A stretch of DNA of 64,000 nt from Chryseosolibacter sp036402075 (GTDB lineage Bacteria; Bacteroidota; Bacteroidia; Cytophagales; Cyclobacteriaceae): assembly GCA_036402075.1 (NCBI GenBank), contig DASWTP010000201.1:18052-82051 (forward strand), given 5' to 3'. The notes under the pieces are model-generated. The model was not told the origin of the DNA, ran no database searches, and saw only the letters and a program-made list of their open reading frames with translations. Each line of letters opens with the position of its first letter. Position 1 is the stretch's first letter. The position numbers were made by a program, and so were the translations under genes. This document shows positions 32,572 through 41,407 of the stretch, one piece after another.

Positions 32572-33489
32572 CTATTCCTCCACTTTTAAATATGGGATAA
32601 TTTTCACGATGTCGTCTGACTTTAGCAGGGTAAGATTTTTAATTTCATCTACTGTCTTAAATGCTCCATGCTGAAATCGCCACGCCACGATAGCTTTCGC
32701 CATCGACTTTGAGATGTAAGGATGCGCAGACATTTCGAATTCCGTGGTTGTATTTAGATTTATTTTTTTCGGTTTGAAATCGTCATCGATGAAAGCGCGT
32801 TTTTTTATTCGATTTACAACAGCACTATCCAATCCGTAGATTTCAGATAATTGGTTCAAACTCACAAAGCCACCCAACCCATTCCTGAACTTTACAATGC
32901 GGTCTGCAAGTTTTGTACCTATGCCGTATACGGACTTTAACGTTGCCGTGTCAGCTTCATTGATGTCAAAAGGGCCAAGCCGGGGTTTTGCACTTTGAAC
33001 AGCAGGTTTTTGAAGTTGTGTCGCTGATTGCTCGTTGCGGTGCTGTGCAATGGAAACGTAGTTTTTAACGGAATTAAATAACACGGAGTCCATGCCGTAG
33101 ATTTTGCGCAAATCGTCTGAGGTGTAGAATTTTCCACCTTTCTGGCGATAAGTGACCACACGCTTCGCCAGGAAATCTGGAAAGCCAAGTTGTTGCAACT
33201 CAACATCAGAGGCTGTATTGGGATCAAACCTGAACAGCCGCCTGGTAACGGCCGCTGGGCGGATCGCAATCGTTTTCATGGAATCGGATTCAACCTGCCA
33301 CAAAGCAACCAGGCTGTCAAGTTTCTTTTGCTCGTGAGAATAGTCCGGATTGCGACTTGAAACCCAAAGCCGATATAATGGCTCGATCGAAACAATAATT
33401 ACGATTACAGGAAGCAGGATGATGAAGCCGTTTGTTTCACGGCCGGAAAATCCGAGCAGATTTCGGATCCACTTTCGTATAAAATGCAT
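32572..33489 (-). CDS. Membrane-anchored helix-hairpin-helix protein (ComEA-like)
   Basis: The 305-residue protein has one membrane helix (about 22-40) and a cytoplasmic N-terminus beginning MHFIRKWIRNLLGFSGRE. It then carries three helix-hairpin-helix units, each with a DLR/LSEIYG-type hairpin: PNTASDVELQQLGFPDFLAKRVV (about 95-117), FDINEADTATLKSVYGIGTKLADRIV, and LNTTTEFEMSAHPYISKSMAKAIV. ComEA-type HhH domains bind double-stranded DNA without sequence preference. The protein likely binds DNA at the envelope side, perhaps in uptake; no other competence gene is near. Confidence 0.88.
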   Translation of the reverse strand: MHFIRKWIRNLLGFSGRETNGFIILLPVIVIIVSIEPLYRLWVSSRNPDYSHEQKKLDSLVALWQVESDSMKTIAIRPAAVTRRLFRFDPNTASDVELQQLGFPDFLAKRVVTYRQKGGKFYTSDDLRKIYGMDSVLFNSVKNYVSIAQHRNEQSATQLQKPAVQSAKPRLGPFDINEADTATLKSVYGIGTKLADRIVKFRNGLGGFVSLNQLSEIYGLDSAVVNRIKKRAFIDDDFKPKKINLNTTTEFEMSAHPYISKSMAKAIVAWRFQHGAFKTVDEIKNLTLLKSDDIVKIIPYLKVEE

Positions 33490-33720
33490 AGGTCCAGATC
33501 ATTTAACAAGCACCAATGGCGGACCTACCACGTCAATTTACATTTTCTTATCGTCAGAAAGATGAAACGCTTTGCGCGGAAGAAAATAAAATTCAGAAAC
33601 TAAATCGAGCGCAAAATCGTAATGGTACAAGCTAATACCAAGTACCCCGCTATCTTATTTAGAGCCATTCTAAATTAAAGAATACATGACTTTTCTCATA
33701 CTTGTTTTTTAGCCAGCGCG

Positions 33721-33728
33721 TAATTTTG
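33721..33728 (+). promoter_or_regulatory. Candidate -7 box of hemA
   Basis: TAATTTTG matches TAnnTTTG and lies only 8 nt before ATG at 33737, with TTG at 33702-33704. If used, the message would be almost leaderless. Weakly supported. Confidence 0.3.
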
Positions 33729-33736
33729 TGGTTCTA

Positions 33737-34996
33737 ATGACATCGAATTTTAAGCTTTTAGCCCTTACTTATAAAACCGCTCCGCTGGCGGTGCGTGAGC
33801 AGGTATCTCTTAACGAGCTGGCAACCAAGCAGCTGTTCCGTTTCATTCGTGAATACACGCAAGCGACCGAAGTTCTGATTGTGTCGACCTGTAACCGGAC
33901 CGAGATCTACTATTGCGCAACTGAAGACCTTTCTGATGAAATTTTCAAAGGGATTGCCCTGATCAAAAACCCGGAGGCGGGCTTTGAACGACATTTTGCT
34001 TCGTTCACTGGTGTCGCTGCCATTCAGCATTTGTTTGAAGTGGGAATTGGCCTGGACGCGCAGGTAATTGGCGACCTTCAGATTTCGGGTCAGGTAAAGA
34101 ATGCATACCAGTGGAGTGCCGATGAAAACATGGCGGGTCCTTTCCTTCATCGCCTGATGCACACCATCTTTTTTGCAAACAAGCGCGTGGTTCAGGAAAC
34201 TGCATTCCGCGATGGTGCTGCATCCATCTCGTATGCAGCGAAAGAGCTTGCGGAAGATCTTACCGTTGGCACACGTTCACCAAAAGCGCTGGTTGTTGGC
34301 GTTGGTGAAATCGGACAAGACGTTTGCCTTAACCTGGTTGGATCAACGTTTAAGGAAGTGACGATCGTCAACCGCACGATTGAAAAAGCCGAAAAACTTG
34401 CGCAGAAGACCGGTTTTCAATTCAAAGGGATCGAGTCGCTGAATGAAGAGCTCGCTAAAGCTGATGTTGTGATCAGTTCAGTATCAGGCAACGAGCCGCT
34501 GATTACGAAGGAGCTGGTGAAAAAACTGGGCATTCTCTCCCATAAATATTTTATCGATTTGTCGATTCCGCGCAGTGTTGAACCCTCTGTTGAGGAAGTT
34601 GCCGGAGCCATTGTATATAACATTGACGACCTCGAGGAGAAAACGAACGAGGCAGTTGAAAAACGCAGAGCTGCTATACCGAAAGTAGTTGCGATCATCA
34701 ATGAAGCAATCGCTGAGTTTGAGGACTGGTCGAAGGAAATGATCGTTTCGCCTACGATCCAGAAGTTGAAGAATCAGCTTGAGCAGATCCGTAAGGAAGA
34801 ACTGGCGCGCTTTCTCAAAAATGCGAAACCGGAAGAGGCGGCAAAACTTGAAGAGATGAGCCGCTCAATGATGCAAAAGATTTTGAAGTACCCTGTGCTT
34901 CAGCTGAAGGCAGCGTGCAAGCGCGGTGATGCTGAGTCTCTCACCGAAATGCTTAACGAGCTCTTCAACCTGGAGAAGGTAACGGAGAAAAAATAA
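33737..34996 (+). CDS. hemA: Glutamyl-tRNA reductase
   Basis: The protein (419 residues from ATG 33737) reduces glutamyl-tRNA(Glu) to glutamate-1-semialdehyde, the first step of C5 haem synthesis. The catalytic Cys lies in STCNRTE (Cys52), the NADPH domain shows VVGVGEIGQDV and NRTIEKAEKLA, and the C-terminal dimerisation helices follow. The GTG codon at 33728 is also in frame, but ATG gives MTSNFKLLALTYKTAP, the usual start. The other hem genes are not in the window. A terminator follows. Confidence 0.95.
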   Translation: MTSNFKLLALTYKTAPLAVREQVSLNELATKQLFRFIREYTQATEVLIVSTCNRTEIYYCATEDLSDEIFKGIALIKNPEAGFERHFASFTGVAAIQHLFEVGIGLDAQVIGDLQISGQVKNAYQWSADENMAGPFLHRLMHTIFFANKRVVQETAFRDGAASISYAAKELAEDLTVGTRSPKALVVGVGEIGQDVCLNLVGSTFKEVTIVNRTIEKAEKLAQKTGFQFKGIESLNEELAKADVVISSVSGNEPLITKELVKKLGILSHKYFIDLSIPRSVEPSVEEVAGAIVYNIDDLEEKTNEAVEKRRAAIPKVVAIINEAIAEFEDWSKEMIVSPTIQKLKNQLEQIRKEELARFLKNAKPEEAAKLEEMSRSMMQKILKYPVLQLKAACKRGDAESLTEMLNELFNLEKVTEKK

Positions 34997-35015
34997 CCAA
35001 TAAGAAATAATCAAA

Positions 35016-35048
35016 AACCAAATGGAGGAAGCTCCGTTTGGTTTTTTT
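35016..35048 (+). terminator. Terminator of hemA
   Basis: AACCAAATGGAG (35016-35027) pairs with CTCCGTTTGGTT (35032-35043) around GAAG, followed by T's. Confidence 0.85.
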
Positions 35049-35285
35049 GTTTGTAGCCACTTGTTTCCCTCTCTCATCTTGAACATAAATAGCCGAACTC
35101 ATCGCGGATCATAGCGGCATAGCGATAAAGAAATCGCTGATAAGAACATTAATCGAAAAGCGCAGCACAGATAAAGGACACTGAGCGTATGTTCTAGATC
35201 CTTATAGTGTCAGGATGAAACTCGCTTTCACTGTTATGGCGCAAAGGCGCGATGTTACGCTATGTAGTTAGACGCTTTCTTTTAA

Positions 35286-36257
35286 CTACATTTTAAGGGC
35301 GGAAGGCTTCACGCCAAACTTCTTTGAAAATGCTGTGGTGAAGTGATTCGGGTTTTTGTAGCCAATTTCGCGCGCCACCTCATTGACAAATTTTCCTCCA
35401 TCGCGCAGCAGGCGATAGGCGTGATCCATCTTCAGGTCGAATAGAAATTCGAAAATGGTGTGACCGAAAGCAAGTTTGAAATTCTTCTTGAGCTTGAATT
35501 CATTGATGCCAAAATGCGCGGCAATGGATTGAAGGGAATGATCTTCACTAAAGTTAGCAATCAGGAACCGCTTCACCTCCTCCATCATCTGCACGTCTGA
35601 TTTCTTAATTGCAGGTTGAGATTCGCGTTTCATTCCCTGGTAATGCATTAACTGCAGCGCAAGAAGCTCTGAAACCTTCGCATCGAGAAAGAGTTTACGC
35701 AGCTTCCCCGTCAGCTGACACGTGAGAATGGCATGGATAATTTCGTTCGTTGCCCGGCAGGCAATGCCTCCGCTGTAAAGAACCTGCTGACGCATCAACT
35801 TTTCGTGGAGTTCCGCAGACCAACGCTCAGACGGACACAAAAGTGAGTTGAAGTAATCAATATCAAATTCAATGTGTGCTACCGTCACATCCTTCTCAAA
35901 TCTCAGCTCGTAGTCCTCTCCTGGAACAAACATGTAATGATGCGTACGGGGAGGAAGGTGCGCAGAAATTTTTGCCTCATCAAAGGTTCCTCCAACACTT
36001 CCTTGCAGCGGTAAACAAAGATGGATTGACCGCGACAGTGCGGAGTCAGTAACCGATACCTTGCAGTCGCGGGTGAAATTCGTTTTTATCTCATGGACAC
36101 GAACGGGACCGAGCGAAATGGATCGCTCCTGGAACAGTCCGATATCTGTCTGCTGAGCTTTGCGTTGCAGGAATTCATACATAGAATCAGGAGCCAGCAC
36201 TGCTTTGAGTTCAGTAGCGAGGTCCTGGTATTCGAGTTCAAGTGCGGGGGTTGTCAT
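35286..36257 (-). CDS. AraC-family regulator
   Basis: The 323-residue protein ends in an AraC DNA-binding domain (about 218-323): LQSIAAHFGINEFKLKKNFK is the first HTH and REIGYKNPNHFTTAFSKKFG with VKPSALK the second. The N-terminal ~200 residues look like the cupin-like ligand or oligomerisation region, with HYMFVPGEDYELRF. The gene is divergent from a dihaem cytochrome gene, with an 82-nt gap, so it may control it. The inducer is unknown. Confidence 0.9.
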   Translation of the reverse strand: MTTPALELEYQDLATELKAVLAPDSMYEFLQRKAQQTDIGLFQERSISLGPVRVHEIKTNFTRDCKVSVTDSALSRSIHLCLPLQGSVGGTFDEAKISAHLPPRTHHYMFVPGEDYELRFEKDVTVAHIEFDIDYFNSLLCPSERWSAELHEKLMRQQVLYSGGIACRATNEIIHAILTCQLTGKLRKLFLDAKVSELLALQLMHYQGMKRESQPAIKKSDVQMMEEVKRFLIANFSEDHSLQSIAAHFGINEFKLKKNFKLAFGHTIFEFLFDLKMDHAYRLLRDGGKFVNEVAREIGYKNPNHFTTAFSKKFGVKPSALKM

Positions 36258-36339
36258 TGAATCCGTTCAGCGTACGAAATGCTCCGTTTAACGAAGGTCA
36301 TCTCAGAAGGTTTCCCCGTTTCATCTCCAAAATCCACGT

Positions 36340-37218
36340 ATGCTAAAGAAAATTTTTAAAGTTATCGGTATTGTTTTGGGCGTCCTGGTCCTTCTGGTTG
36401 CAGGTTTCTATACTAAAGTGTACCTCAGCACAGAAAGCCGTTTAAACACGGTTTATTCAGTTACAGCACAGGAAATTACTTTCAATCCTAATGACTCAGC
36501 GTTGCTCGCTGAAGGACAGCGAATGATGACCACCAAAGGATGTAATGACTGCCATGGCGCAGACCTGGGCGGAAAGGTTTTCATAGATGACCCAGCGCTC
36601 GGGCTTCTGGTGGCGAGAAATCTGACCAAGGGCAAAGGCGGATTACCGTCCGATCATAACACAACGGACTGGGTACTGGCTTTGAAGCATGGAATTCGCA
36701 AAGACGGCAAGCCACTCCTGTTCATGCCATCCCACGAGTACACGCTGCTGACGGAACAGGATATGACGGCTATCATTGCTTACTGCTCTCAGCTGCCGAA
36801 CGTTGACCGCGAACTCCCGGCCAACGATCTTGGTCCTGTTGCCCGCGTATTGACAGACCTCGGCAAACTGCCCCTCATTCCCGCTGAGATGATTGACCAC
36901 AATCGTGCGCTGGTGAAAGAAGTGACGCCAGAAGTTTCCATTGCGTATGGCAAGTACCTGTCCATTGCGTGTCAGGGATGTCACCGCGAAAACATGAAAG
37001 GTGGCGAACCCGTGGCGCCAGGATTCCCGGTGGTTGCCGATATCAGCTCAACCGGTCATGCCGGCAAGTGGACAGACGACCAATTCATGGAAACGCTGCG
37101 GACAGGTAAAACTCCGGAAGGAAAGGTCCTTAAACCAAACGAAATGCCATGGACAATGACAAAGGCATACTCGGATGTGGAATTAAAAGCATTGCATTTG
37201 TATTTGAAGAGCCTCTAA
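36340..37218 (+). CDS. Dihaem cytochrome c
   Basis: The 292-residue protein has an N-terminal membrane helix (about 5-24) and two class I cytochrome c domains. The haem motifs are Cys68-x2-Cys71-His72 (CNDCH) and Cys211-x2-Cys214-His215 (CQGCH), with MPSHEYTLLTEQDM and NEMPWTMTKAYSDVELKAL giving Met ligands. It probably transfers electrons on the periplasmic side of the inner membrane. No dehydrogenase partner is adjacent, so the donor is unknown. It is divergent from the AraC regulator. Confidence 0.9.
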   Translation: MLKKIFKVIGIVLGVLVLLVAGFYTKVYLSTESRLNTVYSVTAQEITFNPNDSALLAEGQRMMTTKGCNDCHGADLGGKVFIDDPALGLLVARNLTKGKGGLPSDHNTTDWVLALKHGIRKDGKPLLFMPSHEYTLLTEQDMTAIIAYCSQLPNVDRELPANDLGPVARVLTDLGKLPLIPAEMIDHNRALVKEVTPEVSIAYGKYLSIACQGCHRENMKGGEPVAPGFPVVADISSTGHAGKWTDDQFMETLRTGKTPEGKVLKPNEMPWTMTKAYSDVELKALHLYLKSL

Positions 37219-37228
37219 GAGGCTGAGC

Positions 37229-37296
37229 TTCGCGCTTCGAGCCACGAGCGTTGAGCACCGTCTCGCTGCCCGTGACTCGCAGCTCGAAGCTTTTTT
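37229..37296 (+). terminator. Repeat-derived terminator after the cytochrome gene
   Basis: GCTTCGAGC (37234-37242) pairs with GCTCGAAGC (37282-37290) followed by six T's. The arms consist of short repeated words (CGAGCCACGAGCGTTGAGC), a construction like the intergenic inverted repeats elsewhere in the window. Confidence 0.65.
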
Positions 37297-37358
37297 GTCT
37301 TTCCTGTGTAACATTCTTTCCATACCTTCGACTCATAACCATATGACAGAAGGCGTCT

Positions 37359-37940
37359 ATGGTCGACAGTGTGCAACGTACTAGAACTCAACCTGTCGGC
37401 TATCGACCGTCATCTGTGGACTCACAATCCGTGACAGGAGAAGAAAAACGATTTATTAGTCTGATAAAAGAGCATCAGGGGCTGGTGCATAAGGTCTGCA
37501 TCATGTATGAGAATGACCAGGATGCCCGCAACGACCTTTTCCAGGAAATCGTGCTTCAGCTTTGGAAATCATTTCACACGTTTCGCGGTGAAGCCAAAAT
37601 TTCCACCTGGATGTATCGCATCGCGCTGAACACGGCTATCTCCGGCTATCGAAAAAACAGTCGCAACGTCAAAACAGAAGACCTTCGCGAACTTCATTTC
37701 AACATCTCCGAAAGCAATTCAGGTGTTGAACAAGAAGAAGAATTACAGAAACTTCAATGGGCTATCCGTCAGCTCTCCGAGATTGAACGCGCGATGATCA
37801 TGATGGCACTGGAAGAAGTTCCGTATGAAGAAATTGCTGAAACCATCGGGATAACTCAAAACAACGTGCGGGTGAGAATGAACCGGATACGGGAAAGATT
37901 ACGAAAACTTATGTTTGCCGACAGCCATGGAACTAGATGA
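37359..37940 (+). CDS. ECF-type RNA polymerase sigma factor
   Basis: The 193-residue protein has sigma-70 region 2 (about 35-100: MYENDQDARNDLFQEIVLQLWKS and a WMYRIALNTAIS end) and region 4 (about 128-183: LSEIERAMIMMALEEVPYEEIAETIG, then NNVRVRMNRIRERLRK). The N-terminal 33 residues are unrelated and polar. ATG at 37359 is the best start. The next gene overlaps its 3' end by 14 nt and encodes a membrane protein that could serve as its anti-sigma factor, though it has no typical zinc motif. Confidence 0.93.
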   Translation: MVDSVQRTRTQPVGYRPSSVDSQSVTGEEKRFISLIKEHQGLVHKVCIMYENDQDARNDLFQEIVLQLWKSFHTFRGEAKISTWMYRIALNTAISGYRKNSRNVKTEDLRELHFNISESNSGVEQEEELQKLQWAIRQLSEIERAMIMMALEEVPYEEIAETIGITQNNVRVRMNRIRERLRKLMFADSHGTR

Positions 37941-38538
37941 ATTAAAAGACTTATGGAAAAAGAATGACGCAGTCTTCCAGCCAAAAGAAGAAAGCGAGCT
38001 TGCCTCCATGCTGCGCGGCAACAGTAAATCCATTGTCGACAAACTGAAACGAAGTGTGTGGCTGGAACTCATCTTTACTACCGTATCAGGAATTGTATTG
38101 TTGATCTATGCGCTGACACTTCCGAGTGGCGCGCTCAAGTGGACTTCTGTTTCCATCCTGGCGATCTTCGTTGCCTACTCATTCTACTACGTAAAGAAAA
38201 TTATGCTGCTTAACAGCTTCGATCCGAATGAAGGAAATTTACGCGTAACGCTGGAAAACCTGATTGTCAGCCTTTCGAGCTACCTTAAGTTTTACAAACG
38301 AAGCTACACGTTGCTTTACCCGGTATACTTCTGTCTTGCCTTGCTGTTTGGCGCAATAGAACGTGGCTTCGAGAACTTTGTTACAAGCTTGTCAGCGCCC
38401 AAAACGATTCTTTACCTGGTTGGATTCGCTGCCATCTTCTATTTCGGAAGCACCTGGCTGGTGAACTGGATTCTCAAGAAGCTTTACGGAAATCACCTGG
38501 AGAAGCTGAAGGTGTTGTTGAAAGATCTCAATTCATAG
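37927..38538 (+). CDS. Membrane protein coupled to the sigma factor, possible anti-sigma
   Basis: The protein (203 residues from ATG 37927, the longer frame starting at 37915) has a cytoplasmic ~40-residue N-terminus of charged helices (ELDELKDLWKKNDAVFQPKEE) and four membrane helices (about 44-64, 70-88, 125-143, 155-175). It overlaps the sigma gene, so the two are co-translated. The cytoplasmic N-terminus could bind sigma region 2 or 4, as in membrane anti-sigma factors, but no zinc-binding H-x3-C-x2-C motif is present. The assignment is inference. Confidence 0.7.
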   Translation: MELDELKDLWKKNDAVFQPKEESELASMLRGNSKSIVDKLKRSVWLELIFTTVSGIVLLIYALTLPSGALKWTSVSILAIFVAYSFYYVKKIMLLNSFDPNEGNLRVTLENLIVSLSSYLKFYKRSYTLLYPVYFCLALLFGAIERGFENFVTSLSAPKTILYLVGFAAIFYFGSTWLVNWILKKLYGNHLEKLKVLLKDLNS

Positions 38539-38692
38539 ATTCGAAAGTCCAACATCCAAAGATTAAAATACAAAGGCGAAATATCAAAGTCGCGGCTTCA
38601 CTTTTTTCCGCTCAGCATTACCAACCGGCTTACTTATACATTTGAGTTTTGGTATTTGGTCTTTGGTATTTGGTCTTTGGTCCTTTCAAGGG
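38539..38692. repeat. Low-complexity inverted repeat, CCAAATACCAAAG family
   Basis: The left arm (38539-38590) repeats words such as CCAAAGATTAAAATACAAAG, and the right arm (38641-38692) repeats TTTGGTATTTGGTC, its complement. It lies between the sigma/membrane genes and the GCS2 gene; the far end overlaps the GCS2 stop region by a few nt. Confidence 0.65.
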
Positions 38693-39930
38693 ATGAACAT
38701 CTTGTTCTGTGCAAGGCATCCACACAACAACCTATACACACGTGATATGTTTTCCTTTGAATGATCGTTGCCAAGGGCGCGCATGATCCGCTGTGACAAC
38801 GTTCCTTCATTGAGGATTACTTCGATTTCGTGATTGGTGTTTCCAAGGGAATCCGTTCCGATCTTTACCAGCCGCGCGAAAATGTGCCGCCACAAGTCGC
38901 GCACGGTGGCTTTCTTATCCGGATACCCGAAAATCTTCAGGTACTCGTCATTTTCGATGACAAAGTCCTGCGCATGTTGTGTCGTTTGATCCAGGAGTTG
39001 TGCGAGCGTTTCAGTTTTCCATTTCATTTGTGCCTCAACATCCAGGAATTTTTCTGACACAAAACATTTTATGGTCTCTACGACAAGTTTCACGATGGAG
39101 AGGTCGGCAGAAGGGCACTCCTGGATGTCCATGATCCTGATTTCAATGGAGCCGCGATCAAAACGCGGTATAGCTCCACGCGAGTTCACCCAGATCGGGT
39201 TCAAGTCATCATTCGGATCGTAGGGTTTAATATCTGCCTTGATCTTCTCGTAAATGGTGTTGATGTAATTTCGCTTTGAGAACACTGCCTCCGGAATGAC
39301 TTTGCCTGTGATAGAAGGAATTTTACCTTGATTCGTTTTGTAGTAGTTCATGCGCATGTCAAGCGCACCGGTGAATTTTCCGTCAAGAATTGGAGAACTG
39401 GCGCACAGACCGGGCAGAATGGGGAGGATGAGGCGGATGGCTGCATGTAGTTTTGCAAATTCCTCATCGTCATAAAAGGGAAGGTTTAAGTGCGTGCTCT
39501 GCAGATTAGACCATCCATGGCCACGACAATCAAAAATGGTATTGTAGATGGCGTACACTTCATTGTTATCGTGGGGCCATAGTTTTGTTTCGTTTTGCGG
39601 ATCCATGAACGGATGTGCCGCGGACGGCATGAGCATCGCATTCCAGCTACCCAGCAGCGCATTGATTCGCTCCACGTTCTCCGCGAAAGCATGTTCCAGG
39701 CCATTCAGGTTCGCTTCAGGCTTGGTGGACTTCAACTCGACTACATGCAGCACCAGCTCATTGGACCACGTGACCACACCGTTCTCATAATCGCTGCCAT
39801 AACTGCCCAATACTTGTTTAAGCAACTCATCGGTGATGGGCCTTACCTGAAGCGTGGTCTTATCAACAAGCATGTATTCCAGTTCAATACCGTATCCCTG
39901 GAACAAATGGAGGCGTGGCGGCTGTTGCAT
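38686..39930 (-). CDS. GCS2-type glutamate-cysteine-ligase-like enzyme
   Basis: The 414-residue protein is a carboxylate-amine ligase of the GCS2 family, which joins an amino acid to a carboxylate through an acyl phosphate. It shows GIELEYMLVD (about 14-23) with the metal-binding Glu pair, THLNLPFYDDEEF, and FDRGSIEIRIMD with active-site Arg/Glu. True glutathione synthesis is unlikely because the partners differ. Its start overlaps the stop of the ATP-grasp gene by 1 nt (TAATG), so the three genes 42130 to 38686 form an operon predicted to make a peptide-like metabolite. Confidence 0.85.
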   Translation of the reverse strand: MQQPPRLHLFQGYGIELEYMLVDKTTLQVRPITDELLKQVLGSYGSDYENGVVTWSNELVLHVVELKSTKPEANLNGLEHAFAENVERINALLGSWNAMLMPSAAHPFMDPQNETKLWPHDNNEVYAIYNTIFDCRGHGWSNLQSTHLNLPFYDDEEFAKLHAAIRLILPILPGLCASSPILDGKFTGALDMRMNYYKTNQGKIPSITGKVIPEAVFSKRNYINTIYEKIKADIKPYDPNDDLNPIWVNSRGAIPRFDRGSIEIRIMDIQECPSADLSIVKLVVETIKCFVSEKFLDVEAQMKWKTETLAQLLDQTTQHAQDFVIENDEYLKIFGYPDKKATVRDLWRHIFARLVKIGTDSLGNTNHEIEVILNEGTLSQRIMRALGNDHSKENISRVYRLLCGCLAQNKMFIP

Positions 39931-41372
39931 TATTTGTCGGCTTTGATTTTTGAGAGAAACACATCCATCACAGTTGCATATAACTTCTCCTTGAGAATTT
40001 TGTCTTCTATTCCTGCATCTATGTTCGGGTTGTCGTTGATTTCAATGACGTAAAACTTCCCGTCAACTTCTTTCATGTCAACACCGTAAAGACTTTTTCC
40101 AATCAAGGCGGTTGCTTTCAGGGCCGTCTTCAGCAAACCTGAGGGTGCCTGATCCTGCGGCACGCACTCCACATCGCCATCCTGCATTTGCTTGCCGTTC
40201 CAGTTCACAATCTGCCAATGCTCTGCCGCCATGTAGTATTTGCAAACGAACAAAACCTGTCCATCAATTATTCCTACGCGCCAGTCGAACGGAGTTGGAA
40301 GGAACTCCTGCGCAATCACAAGCTCCGATTTCTGAAACATGGCGTTGCAGACCTGTTTGAATTCGTCAGCATGATTGATCTTGAACACTCCCTTGCTGAA
40401 GGCTCCATCCGGTTGTTTGAGAATGAATGGATAATTCAGCTTCTCTGGAAGGGTTTTATAATTTTCCTTGCTAATGACGTATGACTTGGGTGTAAGAATC
40501 TTATTTGCATTCAGCAACTCATATAGGTAAACTTTGTTTGTGCATTTGAGGATCGAGTCTGCATCATCGATCACGATCAACCCCAGCGACTGCGCTTTTT
40601 TGGCAAATCGAAAGGTGTGGTGATTCACAAAAGTTGTTTCACGTATAAAAAGCGCATCGTATTGGATAAGCTCACCAAAATCATTTTTCGTAATGAGTTC
40701 AACGTTGAAACCCGCCTGGTCGCCAGCTTTGATAAATTTGTTGATGGCTTTTTCGTCAGACGGGGGGTTGGGATCATCCGGGTTGACCAGGATAGCCATG
40801 TCATACTTTTTCTTGTCCGGTTTTACATCGCGTTTACGCTGCAGATACGACTCAACGGAAGTACGAAGTAGCTCACGGTCTTCTGTTGGAATTTCACCGA
40901 GGCTTAACGTTTTGATACTTTGAAGAACCCACTTTGTCTTTTTGGAAAACGTAGCGCACAAACATGGTGCCTGGACGTATTGGAATAACTGGCGCGCTAA
41001 TTTATCGAGCTCTTCGTTTTGCGTTGTGCCGAAATAGATATCGAACTCCACGCGATCACGTTTTTCATTTTTGAACGAAGTTTGAATCAAGTCGTCAAAG
41101 TCCTGGGAGTCTTCACGAAGAATTGAGGGGAATCGCAGGTCCTGGATGGTGGAAATCCCGGGAAGCACCTTATGTTTCCTTGCCTCCGCAAGAAGCGACA
41201 CGTAGTAGCCTAAACTTTGATATTGGTAAGATTTGCAGAGATTGATAACTTTTAATCCTTTGAATTGCTGATAGGTTTCAGCAGAAATGTATTTAGCCGG
41301 GCTCACAACCTCTGCATCGTAGAGATTGAATTGCCAGTGATCAGGATTTTCAACGATGATCAATTTTTGCAT
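39930..41372 (-). CDS. RimK-like ATP-grasp ligase with RLAN domain
   Basis: The 480-residue protein has an N-terminal RLAN domain (RimK-like ATP-grasp N-terminal; about 1-185, PDHWQFNLYDAEVVSPAKYIS and KSYQYQSLGYYVSLLAEARKH) and a RimK-type ATP-grasp domain (about 200-470). The ATP-grasp part shows the NHHTFRFAKKAQ region, PFILKQPDGAFSKGVFK, AQEFLPTPFDWRVGIIDG and FYVIEINDNPNIDAG with metal ligands. Such enzymes add amino acids to carboxyl groups. No GNAT domain is fused, unlike many RLAN proteins. It sits between a C39-like peptidase and the GCS2 gene. Confidence 0.88.
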   Translation of the reverse strand: MQKLIIVENPDHWQFNLYDAEVVSPAKYISAETYQQFKGLKVINLCKSYQYQSLGYYVSLLAEARKHKVLPGISTIQDLRFPSILREDSQDFDDLIQTSFKNEKRDRVEFDIYFGTTQNEELDKLARQLFQYVQAPCLCATFSKKTKWVLQSIKTLSLGEIPTEDRELLRTSVESYLQRKRDVKPDKKKYDMAILVNPDDPNPPSDEKAINKFIKAGDQAGFNVELITKNDFGELIQYDALFIRETTFVNHHTFRFAKKAQSLGLIVIDDADSILKCTNKVYLYELLNANKILTPKSYVISKENYKTLPEKLNYPFILKQPDGAFSKGVFKINHADEFKQVCNAMFQKSELVIAQEFLPTPFDWRVGIIDGQVLFVCKYYMAAEHWQIVNWNGKQMQDGDVECVPQDQAPSGLLKTALKATALIGKSLYGVDMKEVDGKFYVIEINDNPNIDAGIEDKILKEKLYATVMDVFLSKIKADK

Positions 41373-41407
41373 TCGCTGAACGTTATTGCTTTACCTTAAA
41401 ACGGTAA

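Noticed and set aside
37229..37296. Considered only as a member of the intergenic inverted-repeat set
   Set aside because: The stem plus T-tract make a working terminator the simpler reading; kept as a terminator with a note on its repeat-like arms.
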